Shown here: in pieces, positions 40,647 through 48,593 of the stretch
How positions within the stretch are numbered: position 1 is the stretch's first letter
Layout: the number at the start of each line of letters is the position of its first letter
Assembly: GCF_003818135.1 (NCBI RefSeq)
Contig: NZ_RPOH01000074.1
Coordinates: 1 to 48,593, forward strand
DNA from: Buttiauxella warmboldiae
Lineage (GTDB): Bacteria; Pseudomonadota; Gammaproteobacteria; Enterobacterales; Enterobacteriaceae
Direction of reading: 5' to 3'
Length of the DNA stretch: 48,593 bases
The notes under the pieces: generated by a model
What the model saw: the letters and a program-made list of their open reading frames with translations, nothing else
Database searches by the model: none
Told to the model about the DNA's origin: nothing
Position numbers and translations under genes: made by a program

Positions 40647-43280
40647 TTAACGCGGCAGTGCGGTGCCCCACTGACGCCATTCTTTCGGCTCGCTCTCCTC
40701 CAACAGGAAGTGTTTACCCGGTTGCGCTTTCGGCGCCAGCGGCGTACCTGGCGGGGTGGCGAAGGCGATACCGCCGCGAATAAACTGGTTAAAGGTGCCG
40801 GTTTTCACCACGCCACCGGTCAGCCCGAAGTCTAGGCTGTATCCGGAAGCCAGCCAGAATACCGAGCTGTCGCGCACCAGATGCTGGAAGCGTTTGCTGA
40901 TACGCAGCCCGACCATCACGCGGTCAGAGAGATTGCCGAGGGTTAACCCCGTGACCGTACCCACTTCGATACCGCGGAACAGCACCGGCGTGCCGATGTT
41001 TAATGTGCCTGCTTCCGGAGCCTCAACCACAATGCTCAGACCATCAGAGTAGCGGGAGTCGGTAATCGACGCTTCCTGCAGCTCAAAGTCGCGGCGTGGT
41101 GCGCCACGGCCCGGCTCCACGTTGATATACGGCTGGAGAATAGTATCGAGATGATCGACCCCGGCGGCCGAAATCTGCGGTGTGACAACCGAGAAACGCG
41201 TGCCGCCGCGAGCAAAAGTCTCAACGAATTCAGGGTAAAGTACCGCTTTAGCCTCTACTTCATTGCGTGACGCCGTCAGGTTCAGCGACTCAAGCTGGCC
41301 GATATTAATTCCCAGATAGCGGATTGGCATCCCCGAAGAGAGTTTTCCGGCGTCGAAAGTGTGCAGCGTAATCTGGCTGCCGACCGCGCGAGCGGCAGTC
41401 TCAGAGGCATACAACACCCGCTTGTCGCCTTTCTTCAGGCCAACGCTCGCCCCGCTGAGGTTATCGAAGCTGATTGCCCCTTTTAACGCACGGGAAAGCG
41501 GGGAGGCTTGCACCGTCAGGCCGCTGCCGTTGAGCTGTACGCGAGCGCCACCTTCCGCCCAGAACACGCTGTTCGAGGTTAGCAGGCTGCGATATTCCGG
41601 TTTGATATTCACATCGATATCAAAGCTGTTGGCGCGCGGGCGCACGCTGATGATCTCACCGACCTGGAATTTACGGTACAGCACCACCGAGCCGGTTTGA
41701 ATATCCGGCAGGCTGGCGGCGGTTAACGTAAGCGTAGTGGTTGGCAGGTCGCTGAGGCTATTTTCCACCGCTTTTTCCAGGTTGGCGTATAGCGGGTAGC
41801 TCTCTTTCATCGCCCCTTTGTTGCCCGGGATAATTCTGATCCCGCCGTTAACCCACTCGCTGGCGCTGGCAGCAAGGAATTCGACGCCGTCAATTCCGAC
41901 TTTGACATCAATACGGCTGTTGACCACGAATTTGCTGTCGCCCTGAATTAAATGGCGGTACTCAGGCTCGATAGCCGCTGAGAAACTCACCCCTTTTGCC
42001 GACAGCGTACGTTCCAGCACTTGCCCTACCTGCACACCGTGTAAAATGATGGGCTGCCCGGCATCGATACCATAACTTTCCGCAGCGGTCAGCTTTAGCG
42101 TCAGGACATTTGGCTGTTGTAACGGCGTTTTATCGCTGGGGAAGACCACAAAGTGATTTTGCGCATCGCCTTCGCCGGGCACCAATTCGAAGGTGTTGCC
42201 GGTTAACAGACTGCTGATATTCGGATTGCTGAGCGAAAGTTTCGGGCTGCGCAGCTCAATTCGGGTTCCGCTGCGCATTAAACTGACTACGCTCGGGTCG
42301 ACGGTCATTTGCCCGGTCACGGTACTGCCAGCATTGAGATTCAGCTTAGTCAGCGTTCCCACCTCCAGACCTTGATACATCAGGGGGGTGGAGCCTGCTT
42401 TTAAGCCCTGGCCGCTCGGCAAATCAAGATCGATAATCACCCCGCGTTGGCTATGGGCGAGGTCTTCATACAGGCCGAATTCATCGTCAGCCTTTGCCTG
42501 GGCGGAATCTTCCGGCGAATCAAAAGCGATGGCGCCGTTCACCAGCGCCGCCAGGCTTTCTAGCTGAACCTGGGCTCCGGAAAGGCTGACGTTGGCTTTG
42601 ACGCCGGAGACATTCCAGAAACGGCTGCCTTTTTTCACCAGTTGGGTAAAGCGGCGCTCGATCAGGACATCAATAGTCACGCCCTGTTTGTTGTCGTTAA
42701 TGGTGTAGTCATAAACCCGGCCGACCGGAATTTTGCGGTAATAGACCAGCGACCCGCTGTTCAGCGCCCCTAAATCCGGGGCATGCAGATGAATCATTAA
42801 CTCGCCGTTATTCAGGCGGTATTTCGGTTGGGTATCAAGCGCGGTAAAGTGCTCCTGCGGTTCGCCTTTGCCGGGCATCATGCCGATATAGTTACCGCCG
42901 ACCAGCGCATCCAGCCCGGAAACCCCGGCAAGAGAGGCTTTCGGCGTCACCAGCCAGAATTGGGTATCCTCCCGCAGCGCATCTTTCATATCGCTTTTGA
43001 TGCTGACTTTTACTTCTATTTTGCGCAGGTCTTTGCTCAGGCTGATGCTTTGCACCGTCCCTACTTCAACGCCCTGGTAACGAACAGGGGTGCGCCCGGC
43101 AACAATGCCGTCGGCTGAGACAAAATCAATCGTCGCCGTGGTGCCGCGCTCCTCCCAGGTGGTCCACATCAGCCAGCTGGCAATCAGCAGTGCGATAACT
43201 GGCAGCAGCCAGAAGGGCGAAATACGGCGTTTTGTTTTAATTCGCGCTTCAGTCGGTGAAGCGGGCATTTCCTGACTCAT
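40647..43280 (-). CDS. letB: LetB (YebT), MCE-domain lipid transport protein
   Basis: An 877-residue periplasmic protein with one N-terminal transmembrane helix ([17 protein letters not shown]) and seven tandem MCE repeats. Each repeat begins with a variant of G-x-P-V-x-Y-x-G-x-x-V-G. The hexameric E. coli LetB forms a tunnel carrying lipids between the inner and outer membranes. The start at 43280 ([15 protein letters not shown]) is the family one. It overlaps the end of letA by 32 bases in another frame, so the two are translationally coupled. Confidence 0.97.
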   Translation of the reverse strand: MSQEMPASPTEARIKTKRRISPFWLLPVIALLIASWLMWTTWEERGTTATIDFVSADGIVAGRTPVRYQGVEVGTVQSISLSKDLRKIEVKVSIKSDMKDALREDTQFWLVTPKASLAGVSGLDALVGGNYIGMMPGKGEPQEHFTALDTQPKYRLNNGELMIHLHAPDLGALNSGSLVYYRKIPVGRVYDYTINDNKQGVTIDVLIERRFTQLVKKGSRFWNVSGVKANVSLSGAQVQLESLAALVNGAIAFDSPEDSAQAKADDEFGLYEDLAHSQRGVIIDLDLPSGQGLKAGSTPLMYQGLEVGTLTKLNLNAGSTVTGQMTVDPSVVSLMRSGTRIELRSPKLSLSNPNISSLLTGNTFELVPGEGDAQNHFVVFPSDKTPLQQPNVLTLKLTAAESYGIDAGQPIILHGVQVGQVLERTLSAKGVSFSAAIEPEYRHLIQGDSKFVVNSRIDVKVGIDGVEFLAASASEWVNGGIRIIPGNKGAMKESYPLYANLEKAVENSLSDLPTTTLTLTAASLPDIQTGSVVLYRKFQVGEIISVRPRANSFDIDVNIKPEYRSLLTSNSVFWAEGGARVQLNGSGLTVQASPLSRALKGAISFDNLSGASVGLKKGDKRVLYASETAARAVGSQITLHTFDAGKLSSGMPIRYLGINIGQLESLNLTASRNEVEAKAVLYPEFVETFARGGTRFSVVTPQISAAGVDHLDTILQPYINVEPGRGAPRRDFELQEASITDSRYSDGLSIVVEAPEAGTLNIGTPVLFRGIEVGTVTGLTLGNLSDRVMVGLRISKRFQHLVRDSSVFWLASGYSLDFGLTGGVVKTGTFNQFIRGGIAFATPPGTPLAPKAQPGKHFLLEESEPKEWRQWGTALPR

Positions 43281-44493
43281 GTGCGTCCCAAAGTAGTCGG
43301 CTATCCAGCCATTCGACTGCAAGAATAGTTAAAATCACCGCTGCGCCAAAATAAAACGCCGCCGGTCCCATGGTAAATGCCAGTAATTGGTCGCGATTAA
43401 CCAGTGACATGGTAAGCGCGATCACAAAGAGATCGAGAATCGACCAGCGGCCAATCCAGGTTATAAAGCGTAGCAGTAAAATACGCGTTCTCAGCCCTCT
43501 TTCACATTTGAAATGAATGCTGACCAGCAGGGAAATCATGACGATAACTTTGGTAAACGGCACCAAAATACTGGCAATGAAAACCACGGCGGCAACCGCA
43601 ATATTGCTGTTAGCGAGGGAAATAATCCCGGAGAGAATAGTGTCCTCCTGGCGGGCTCCGTTGACGTAAAGTATCGAAATCGGCAGCAGATTGGCGGGAA
43701 GCAACAAAACTAACGAGCCAATTAACGCCGCCCAGGACTTCTGGAGGCTATGACGGCGGCGCGCGCGCAACGGGATGTGGCAACGCGGGCAGCGTCCGCG
43801 CTTATCCGGGATGCCGGTGAAATGGCAGCCGAGGCAAACGCGCAGCTGCGCATTCCATGCGCGTGGAGGGCGCTGTGGGTAAAAGCGCGACCACAGCTGC
43901 TCAACGTTGAGGTGAATCAGCGTTAACAGGCTGAGCGCCACCAGCGCGATAAATGCCACCAGGCCGACGCCCGGCTGGATAAACGCAAATTCTCTGACTT
44001 TTATGCAGGCCACGCCGATGGCGACCAGATAAATATCCAGCATCACCCACTCTTTGAGCTTCTCCAGCATCAGCAATACCGGGCGCAGATTCATGCCAAA
44101 CAGATTGCCGAAGTAGAGGTAGACGATGCCTGCGACCAGCGTGGCGGGGGCTCCCACAGAGCAAAACAGCACCATCGCCGCGGTCAGGGGATCGCCCTGG
44201 CTGGTCATCTGCCAGATACCCTGGAAAAGAGTGGCGTCGATTCTGGTGCCTAATAAATAGATGCGCACCAAAGGTTCGGAGAAGGCCACCGGCATCAGCA
44301 ACAGCATCGCCATCGCCATGGCGGCCAGGCGCGTTAATGACCAGTCGCGCCCATGGTAAACTTTGGCATCGCAGCGCGGGCAATAAGCGCCCTGCGAGGA
44401 TTTAACCAATGGTAACGAGAAAAGGGTATCGCATTGAGGGCAACGCTGATAACGTGCCTGCGGTACAGCATGGCTAATGGCGTGTATTTTCAT
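43249..44493 (-). CDS. letA: LetA (YebS), PqiA-family inner membrane partner of LetB
   Basis: A 414-residue polytopic membrane protein with two zinc-ribbon-like pairs, CPQC/CPRC near residue 20 and CLGC/CPRC near residue 220, and about eight membrane helices in two PqiA-type halves. It acts with LetB in lipid transport. The N-terminus ([19 protein letters not shown]) differs from and is shorter than that of E. coli, while the C-terminus ([15 protein letters not shown]) is conserved. It leads the letA-letB operon. Confidence 0.96.
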   Translation of the reverse strand: MKIHAISHAVPQARYQRCPQCDTLFSLPLVKSSQGAYCPRCDAKVYHGRDWSLTRLAAMAMAMLLLMPVAFSEPLVRIYLLGTRIDATLFQGIWQMTSQGDPLTAAMVLFCSVGAPATLVAGIVYLYFGNLFGMNLRPVLLMLEKLKEWVMLDIYLVAIGVACIKVREFAFIQPGVGLVAFIALVALSLLTLIHLNVEQLWSRFYPQRPPRAWNAQLRVCLGCHFTGIPDKRGRCPRCHIPLRARRRHSLQKSWAALIGSLVLLLPANLLPISILYVNGARQEDTILSGIISLANSNIAVAAVVFIASILVPFTKVIVMISLLVSIHFKCERGLRTRILLLRFITWIGRWSILDLFVIALTMSLVNRDQLLAFTMGPAAFYFGAAVILTILAVEWLDSRLLWDAHESGNARFTD

Positions 44494-44664
44494 GTGTTAT
44501 CGTAAGCAGGGAAAACCGCAGGCGCATGGGGTATCTCAATCTGTTATGAAATAGGCGTTAAGCGTATAGTAATTCATTGAATGATACACCCTGTGGCGTA
44601 GGGCACTTAATGCTTATTTTACGATGCTATGCAGTTGAGTAAGACAACATACTATGGTTAATCA

Positions 44665-45153
44665 ATGAACAAAGAACAATTTTACGCGGACCTGAACCGC
44701 GATTTCAGCGCGTTAATGGCAGGTGAAACAAGTTTTCTGGCGACGCTGGCAAATACCAGCGCCTTGCTATTTGAACGACTTGAAGGGGTGAACTGGGCTG
44801 GCTTCTATCTGTTAGAAGACCATACTCTGGTACTAGGCCCATTCCAGGGGAAAATCGCCTGCGTGCGCATTCCGGTAGGAAAAGGGGTTTGCGGTACAGC
44901 GGTATCCACTAATAGCATTCAGCGCGTTGAAGACGTGCATGCTTTTGATGGGCACATCGCCTGTGACGCGGACAGTAACTCGGAAATTGTACTGCCATTG
45001 ACGGTCAATGGTGAGGTGATTGGGGTTCTGGACATTGATAGCACTGAGTTTGGGCGCTTCACACCTGAAGATCAGCTCGGCTTATCTCAGCTGGTAACGC
45101 AGCTTGCGCTGACGCTTGCCGATACGGATTTTAAAAAATTCTTCACTCGATAG
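44665..45153 (+). CDS. msrC: Free methionine-(R)-sulfoxide reductase MsrC
   Basis: A 162-residue GAF-domain enzyme that reduces free methionine-R-sulfoxide. The three conserved Cys of the family are at residues 66 (GKIACVRI), 76 (GKGVCGTA) and 100 (GHIACDAD). The Asp/Glu block SNSEIVLP is also present. It is divergent from letA across about 170 bp. The C-terminus is a few residues shorter than in E. coli. Confidence 0.95.
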   Translation: MNKEQFYADLNRDFSALMAGETSFLATLANTSALLFERLEGVNWAGFYLLEDHTLVLGPFQGKIACVRIPVGKGVCGTAVSTNSIQRVEDVHAFDGHIACDADSNSEIVLPLTVNGEVIGVLDIDSTEFGRFTPEDQLGLSQLVTQLALTLADTDFKKFFTR

Positions 45154-45257
45154 CATGATAAACAACGGATAACGTGGCATTTGCCGAGAGCGTCATTATA
45201 ATGTCGCCTGTTCATGCCTGCGGATTGTTGGCAACTCCGTTGTAATCAGGAAATTTC

Positions 45258-45938
45258 ATGGAAAATCAACCTAAGTTGAATAGTAGCAAAGAAGTCATCG
45301 CCTTTTTGGCAGAGCGTTTCCCACAGTGCTTTAGCGCTGAAGGTGAAGCCCGCCCCCTGAAGATTGGTATCTTCCAGGATTTGGTCGCGCGCGTTGAAGG
45401 GGAGATGAGCCTCAGTAAAACTCAACTTCGTTCCGCGTTACGTCTTTATACTTCAAGCTGGCGTTACCTGTACGGTATCAAAGTCGGCGCTATCCGTGTC
45501 GATCTCGACGGTAACCCTTGCGGTGAACTCGATGAGCAGCACGTTGAGCATGCCCGTAAGCAGCTTGAAGAAGCCAAAGCTCGTGTTCAGGCACAGCGTG
45601 CAGAACAGGCAGCGAAAAAACGCGAAGCCGCTATCGCTAACGGTGAGACCGTTGCCGATAAGCCGCGCCGCGATCGTAAGCCTCGTTCTGCTCCGCGTCG
45701 CCCGGAAGCGGCAGAACGCAAGCCTCGTGCAGAAAAACCAGCGCCGCAGGCTCCGCGTGAAGAAAAGCGCACGCCGGTTACCGACATTTCTGCTTTGCAG
45801 GTGGGTCAGGCCATCAAAGTTAAAGCGGGTAATAACGCGATGGATGCCACCGTACTGGAAATTACCAAAGATGGCGTCCGTGTACAGCTGACTTCTGGTA
45901 TGGCAATGATCGTACGCGCAGAACACTTGCAGTTCTGA
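45258..45938 (+). CDS. proQ: RNA chaperone ProQ
   Basis: A 226-residue FinO-family RNA-binding protein that binds many sRNAs and mRNA 3' ends. It also affects the osmotic activity of ProP. It has the N-terminal FinO domain (residues 1 to about 120, [22 protein letters not shown]), a Lys/Arg/Pro-rich linker (residues about 130-175) and a C-terminal Tudor-like domain ([20 protein letters not shown]). prc starts 21 bases after the stop codon, forming the conserved proQ-prc pair. Confidence 0.97.
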   Translation: MENQPKLNSSKEVIAFLAERFPQCFSAEGEARPLKIGIFQDLVARVEGEMSLSKTQLRSALRLYTSSWRYLYGIKVGAIRVDLDGNPCGELDEQHVEHARKQLEEAKARVQAQRAEQAAKKREAAIANGETVADKPRRDRKPRSAPRRPEAAERKPRAEKPAPQAPREEKRTPVTDISALQVGQAIKVKAGNNAMDATVLEITKDGVRVQLTSGMAMIVRAEHLQF

Positions 45939-45958
45939 AACGGAGGCCAGACCCGGGC

Positions 45959-48007
45959 ATGAACAAATTCTTTAAGCGCACGGCGGTCGCTAGTCTGTTG
46001 TTTCTTGCAGGTAGTGCACTGGCCGTCGAAAATATTACGCAAGCTTCGCAAATCCCGCAGCTAAAGGAAGAGCCGCAGCATGCAACGGTGAGTGAGCGTG
46101 TCACTTCACGCTTTACTCGCTCGCACTATCGCCAGTTCGATCTTGATGAAAATTTTTCCGCCAAAATTTTCGATCGCTATCTCAATCTCCTCGACTATAG
46201 CCACAACGTGCTGCTTGCCAGCGACGTTGAGCAGTTTATGGCGCGGAAAAAGCTGATTGGCGATGAGCTGCGTACCGGCAAGCTGGATGTTTTTTACGAT
46301 CTCTACAATCTGGCCCAGAAGCGACGTTTTGAACGTTATCAATACGCGCTGAAGGTGCTGGAAAAGCCGATGGACTTCACCGGCCAGGATACTTTCAATC
46401 TGGACCGCAGCAAAGCGCCGTGGTCAGCTAGCGTCGCTGAACTGAATGCACTCTGGGATAGCAAAGTTAAGTATGACGAGCTGAGCCTGAAGCTGACTGG
46501 GAAAACCGATCTGGAAATTCGTGAAACGCTGACCCGGCGCTATCAGTTCGCCATTCGCCGCCTGGCGCAGTCCAACAGCGAAGATGTTTTCTCGCTGGCG
46601 ATGACCGCCTTTGCCCGCGAAATCGATCCCCATACCAACTATTTGTCGCCGCGTAACACGGAGCAGTTCAATACCGAGATGAGTTTATCTCTGGAAGGAA
46701 TTGGTGCCGTGCTGCAAATGGACGATGACTACACCGTTATCAACTCCATGGTGGCCGGTGGCCCGGCGGCGAAAAGTAAAGCCATTACCGTGGGTGACCG
46801 CATTGTGGGAGTGGGTCAAACCGGTAAAGCCATGGTTGATGTGATTGGCTGGCGTCTTGATGATGTGGTTGCCCTGATCAAAGGACCAAAAGGCAGCAAG
46901 GTTCGCCTTGAAATCTTACCGGCAGGAAAGGGCACTAAAACGCGTGTTATCACCTTAACCCGTGAGCGTATTCGTCTTGAAGACCGCGCGGTTAAACTGA
47001 CGGTTAAAACGCTCGGCAAAGACAAAGTGGGCGTGCTGGATATTCCCGGCTTCTACGTTGGCCTGACGGATGACGTCAAAGTCCAGCTGCAGAAGATGGA
47101 AAAACAGAACGTGAAGAGCGTGATCATCGATTTACGCTCTAACGGCGGCGGTGCGTTAACCGAAGCCGTTGCGCTTTCCGGCCTGTTTATTCCGGGCGGC
47201 CCGGTTGTTCAGGTTCGTGACAACAACGGTAAAGTGCGTGAAGACAGCGACACTGACGGCGTTGTTTACTACAAAGGGCCGCTGGTGGTAATGGTTGACC
47301 GTTTCAGTGCTTCGGCATCTGAAATTTTCGCCGCCGCCATGCAGGACTATGGCCGTGCGCTGGTCGTGGGTGAGCCAACCTTCGGTAAAGGTACGGTTCA
47401 GCAGTACCGCTCTTTGAACCGTATCTACGATCAGATGCTGCGCCCTGAGTGGCCGGCATTAGGCTCTGTGCAATACACCATTCAGAAGTTCTACCGTATT
47501 AACGGTGGCAGTACTCAGCGTAAAGGCGTCACGCCGGATCTGATGATGCCGACGGGTACGGAAGAGACGGAAACGGGCGAGAAGTTTGAAGATAACGCAT
47601 TGCCGTGGGATAGCATCAATGCGGCAACCTACGTTAAGTCAGACGACCTGAGCGGATTTGGGCCACAGCTGCTTAAACTGCATCAGGGCAGGATTGCAGC
47701 CGATCCAGAGTTCCAGTACATCATGAAGGACATTGCTCGCTTCAATGCCCTGAAAGAGAAGCGCAATATGGTCTCCCTGAATCTTGCCGTGCGCGAGAAA
47801 GAGAATCAGGAAGATGATGCAACGCGTCTGGCACGTATCAACGACCGCTATAAGCGAGAAGGCAAAGCGGCTCTGAAGAAACTGGAAGACTTGCCGAAGG
47901 ATTATCAGGAACCCGATCCTTATCTTGATGAAACGGTACATATCGCGCTGGACCTTGCAAAAATGCAGCAAGACAAACCAGCCGAGCAGCCGGCTCCTGT
48001 GAAGTAA
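45959..48007 (+). CDS. prc: Tail-specific protease Prc
   Basis: A 682-residue periplasmic S41 peptidase that degrades proteins with nonpolar C-termini, processes FtsI and controls MepS levels with NlpI. It has a signal peptide (MNKFFKRTAVASLLFLAGSALA), a PDZ domain (about residues 240-325, GIGAVLQMDDDYTVI) and the catalytic Ser/Lys pair in VDRFSASASEIF and FGKGTVQQYR. The ATG at 45959 gives the usual N-terminus. It is followed by a strong terminator. Confidence 0.97.
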   Translation: MNKFFKRTAVASLLFLAGSALAVENITQASQIPQLKEEPQHATVSERVTSRFTRSHYRQFDLDENFSAKIFDRYLNLLDYSHNVLLASDVEQFMARKKLIGDELRTGKLDVFYDLYNLAQKRRFERYQYALKVLEKPMDFTGQDTFNLDRSKAPWSASVAELNALWDSKVKYDELSLKLTGKTDLEIRETLTRRYQFAIRRLAQSNSEDVFSLAMTAFAREIDPHTNYLSPRNTEQFNTEMSLSLEGIGAVLQMDDDYTVINSMVAGGPAAKSKAITVGDRIVGVGQTGKAMVDVIGWRLDDVVALIKGPKGSKVRLEILPAGKGTKTRVITLTRERIRLEDRAVKLTVKTLGKDKVGVLDIPGFYVGLTDDVKVQLQKMEKQNVKSVIIDLRSNGGGALTEAVALSGLFIPGGPVVQVRDNNGKVREDSDTDGVVYYKGPLVVMVDRFSASASEIFAAAMQDYGRALVVGEPTFGKGTVQQYRSLNRIYDQMLRPEWPALGSVQYTIQKFYRINGGSTQRKGVTPDLMMPTGTEETETGEKFEDNALPWDSINAATYVKSDDLSGFGPQLLKLHQGRIAADPEFQYIMKDIARFNALKEKRNMVSLNLAVREKENQEDDATRLARINDRYKREGKAALKKLEDLPKDYQEPDPYLDETVHIALDLAKMQQDKPAEQPAPVK

Positions 48008-48014
48008 CTCCCCC

Positions 48015-48043
48015 AACGGGCACACATGTTGTGCCCGTTTTTT
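48015..48043 (+). terminator. prc terminator
   Basis: Stem AACGGGCACA with TGTGCCCGTT around a short central loop, followed by a T run, eight bases after the prc stop codon. Confidence 0.87.
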
Positions 48044-48082
48044 TACCTCTGACAAGCCACGTAAACCAAGCTCGCCCGGAAT

Positions 48083-48097
48083 GTAAAGTTATGTATT
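48083..48097 (+). promoter_or_regulatory. Candidate CpxR box upstream of htpX
   Basis: GTAAA, five bases, then GTATT resembles the CpxR tandem site GTAAA-N5-GTAAA with two mismatches in the second half. E. coli htpX is known to be induced by the Cpx envelope stress system, which supports the call. Confidence 0.4.
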
Positions 48098-48199
48098 ATT
48101 AACCACTTGGCAACAATGAATACTTGAAAATGGCAAGCTTGCCCCTACGATGTGGGGTAACGCAGAATGCGTATTATTAACCGAGGTAAAAAGAAAATT

Positions 48200-48593
48200 A
48201 TGATGCGTATCGGGCTTTTCCTGTTGACCAACCTTGCCGTGATGGTCGTTTTCGGGCTGGTGCTAAGCCTGACGGGGATCCAGTCGAGCAGCGTACAGGG
48301 TCTGATGATCATGGCGGTGTTGTTTGGCTTTGGTGGTTCAATCATCTCGTTGCTGATGTCCAAATGGATGGCGCTTCGTTCAGTCGGCGGGGAAGTGATT
48401 GAGCAGCCGCGTAACGAAACGGAACGCTGGCTGATGGACACGGTTCGCCAGCAGTCACAGCAGGCGGGTATCGCCATGCCGCAGGTGGCGGTATACCATG
48501 CGCCGGATATTAACGCGTTCGCCACGGGCGCCGTCGCGATGCATCGCTGGTTGCGGTGAGTACGGGCCTGTTGCAGAACATGAGCCGTGACGA
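48200..48593 (+). CDS. htpX: Protease HtpX, partial and with an apparent frameshift
   Basis: The N-terminal part of the M48 inner-membrane zinc protease that degrades damaged membrane proteins. The start [19 protein letters not shown] and hydrophobic helices are normal. After DINAFATGA the reading frame changes: one base seems to be missing near 48531 (GGCGCCGTCGC where GGCGCCCGTCGC is expected). The E. coli-like continuation [20 protein letters not shown] lies in the next frame up to the window edge. As written the ORF stops at 48559. It may be a true mutation or a sequencing error at a C run. The HEXXH site lies beyond the window. Confidence 0.9.

Overview
The window is ordinary chromosomal backbone from a member of the Enterobacteriaceae. 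Gene content and order follow the Escherichia coli argS-to-htpX stretch almost gene by gene, and most proteins are close to the E. coli versions from memory. It differs from E. coli K-12 in lacking torYZ next to cutC and yebB between ruvC and ruvA, in carrying a fumD-like gene beside cutC, a SulP transporter and a tiny membrane-protein ORF between sdsR and pphA, a toxin-antitoxin pair between ruvB and znuB, and two ERIC-type repeats around edd-eda. This suggests an enteric outside Escherichia, but the genus cannot be fixed from the sequence alone.

Layout. 1-7.4 kb: argS (minus), yecM-cutC, a fumD-like gene, then on the minus strand cmoA-cmoB (wobble-uridine tRNA modification), yecN and yecD-yecE. 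7.6-13 kb: aspS-nudB-yebC-ruvC, then ruvAB behind a LexA box. 13-14.1 kb: an accessory patch with a decayed IS256-family transposase fragment and a DUF1778/GNAT toxin-antitoxin operon. 14.1-19.1 kb: znuB-znuC (minus) and znuA (plus) around a Zur box, then mepM and lpxM (envelope). 19.2-26.6 kb: central carbon metabolism, with pykA, the regulator hexR, zwf, edd and eda, plus HexR and GntR sites and two ERIC repeats. 26.7-33.5 kb: purT (PurR box) divergent from yebG (LexA box), yebF, yebE, ptrB, exoX, yobB and holE. 33.6-38.5 kb: yobA-yebZ-yebY (copper-type CopC/CopD), the sdsR/ryeA antisense sRNA pair, a SulP transporter with a candidate CRP site, an unrecognised 38-residue membrane-protein ORF and pphA. 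38.5-48.6 kb: yebW, yebV, rsmF, letA-letB (inter-membrane lipid transport), msrC, proQ-prc and the start of htpX, which carries an apparent one-base frameshift before it runs off the window.

How it works together. The Entner-Doudoroff and oxidative pentose-phosphate entry enzymes (zwf, edd, eda), pyruvate kinase and their repressor HexR form one metabolic block. ruvABC, yebG and exoX are DNA repair genes, and two of those transcription units carry SOS boxes. MepM, Prc, LpxM, LetAB and HtpX serve the envelope. No large undescribed system is evident. The best leads are the short ORF with its own Shine-Dalgarno sequence and terminator, the RNA structures built into the ERIC repeats, the LexA box that doubles as a terminator stem, the terminator-like hairpin inside the edd leader, a nitrilase-family protein lacking its catalytic cysteine, and the toxin-antitoxin pair beside IS debris.
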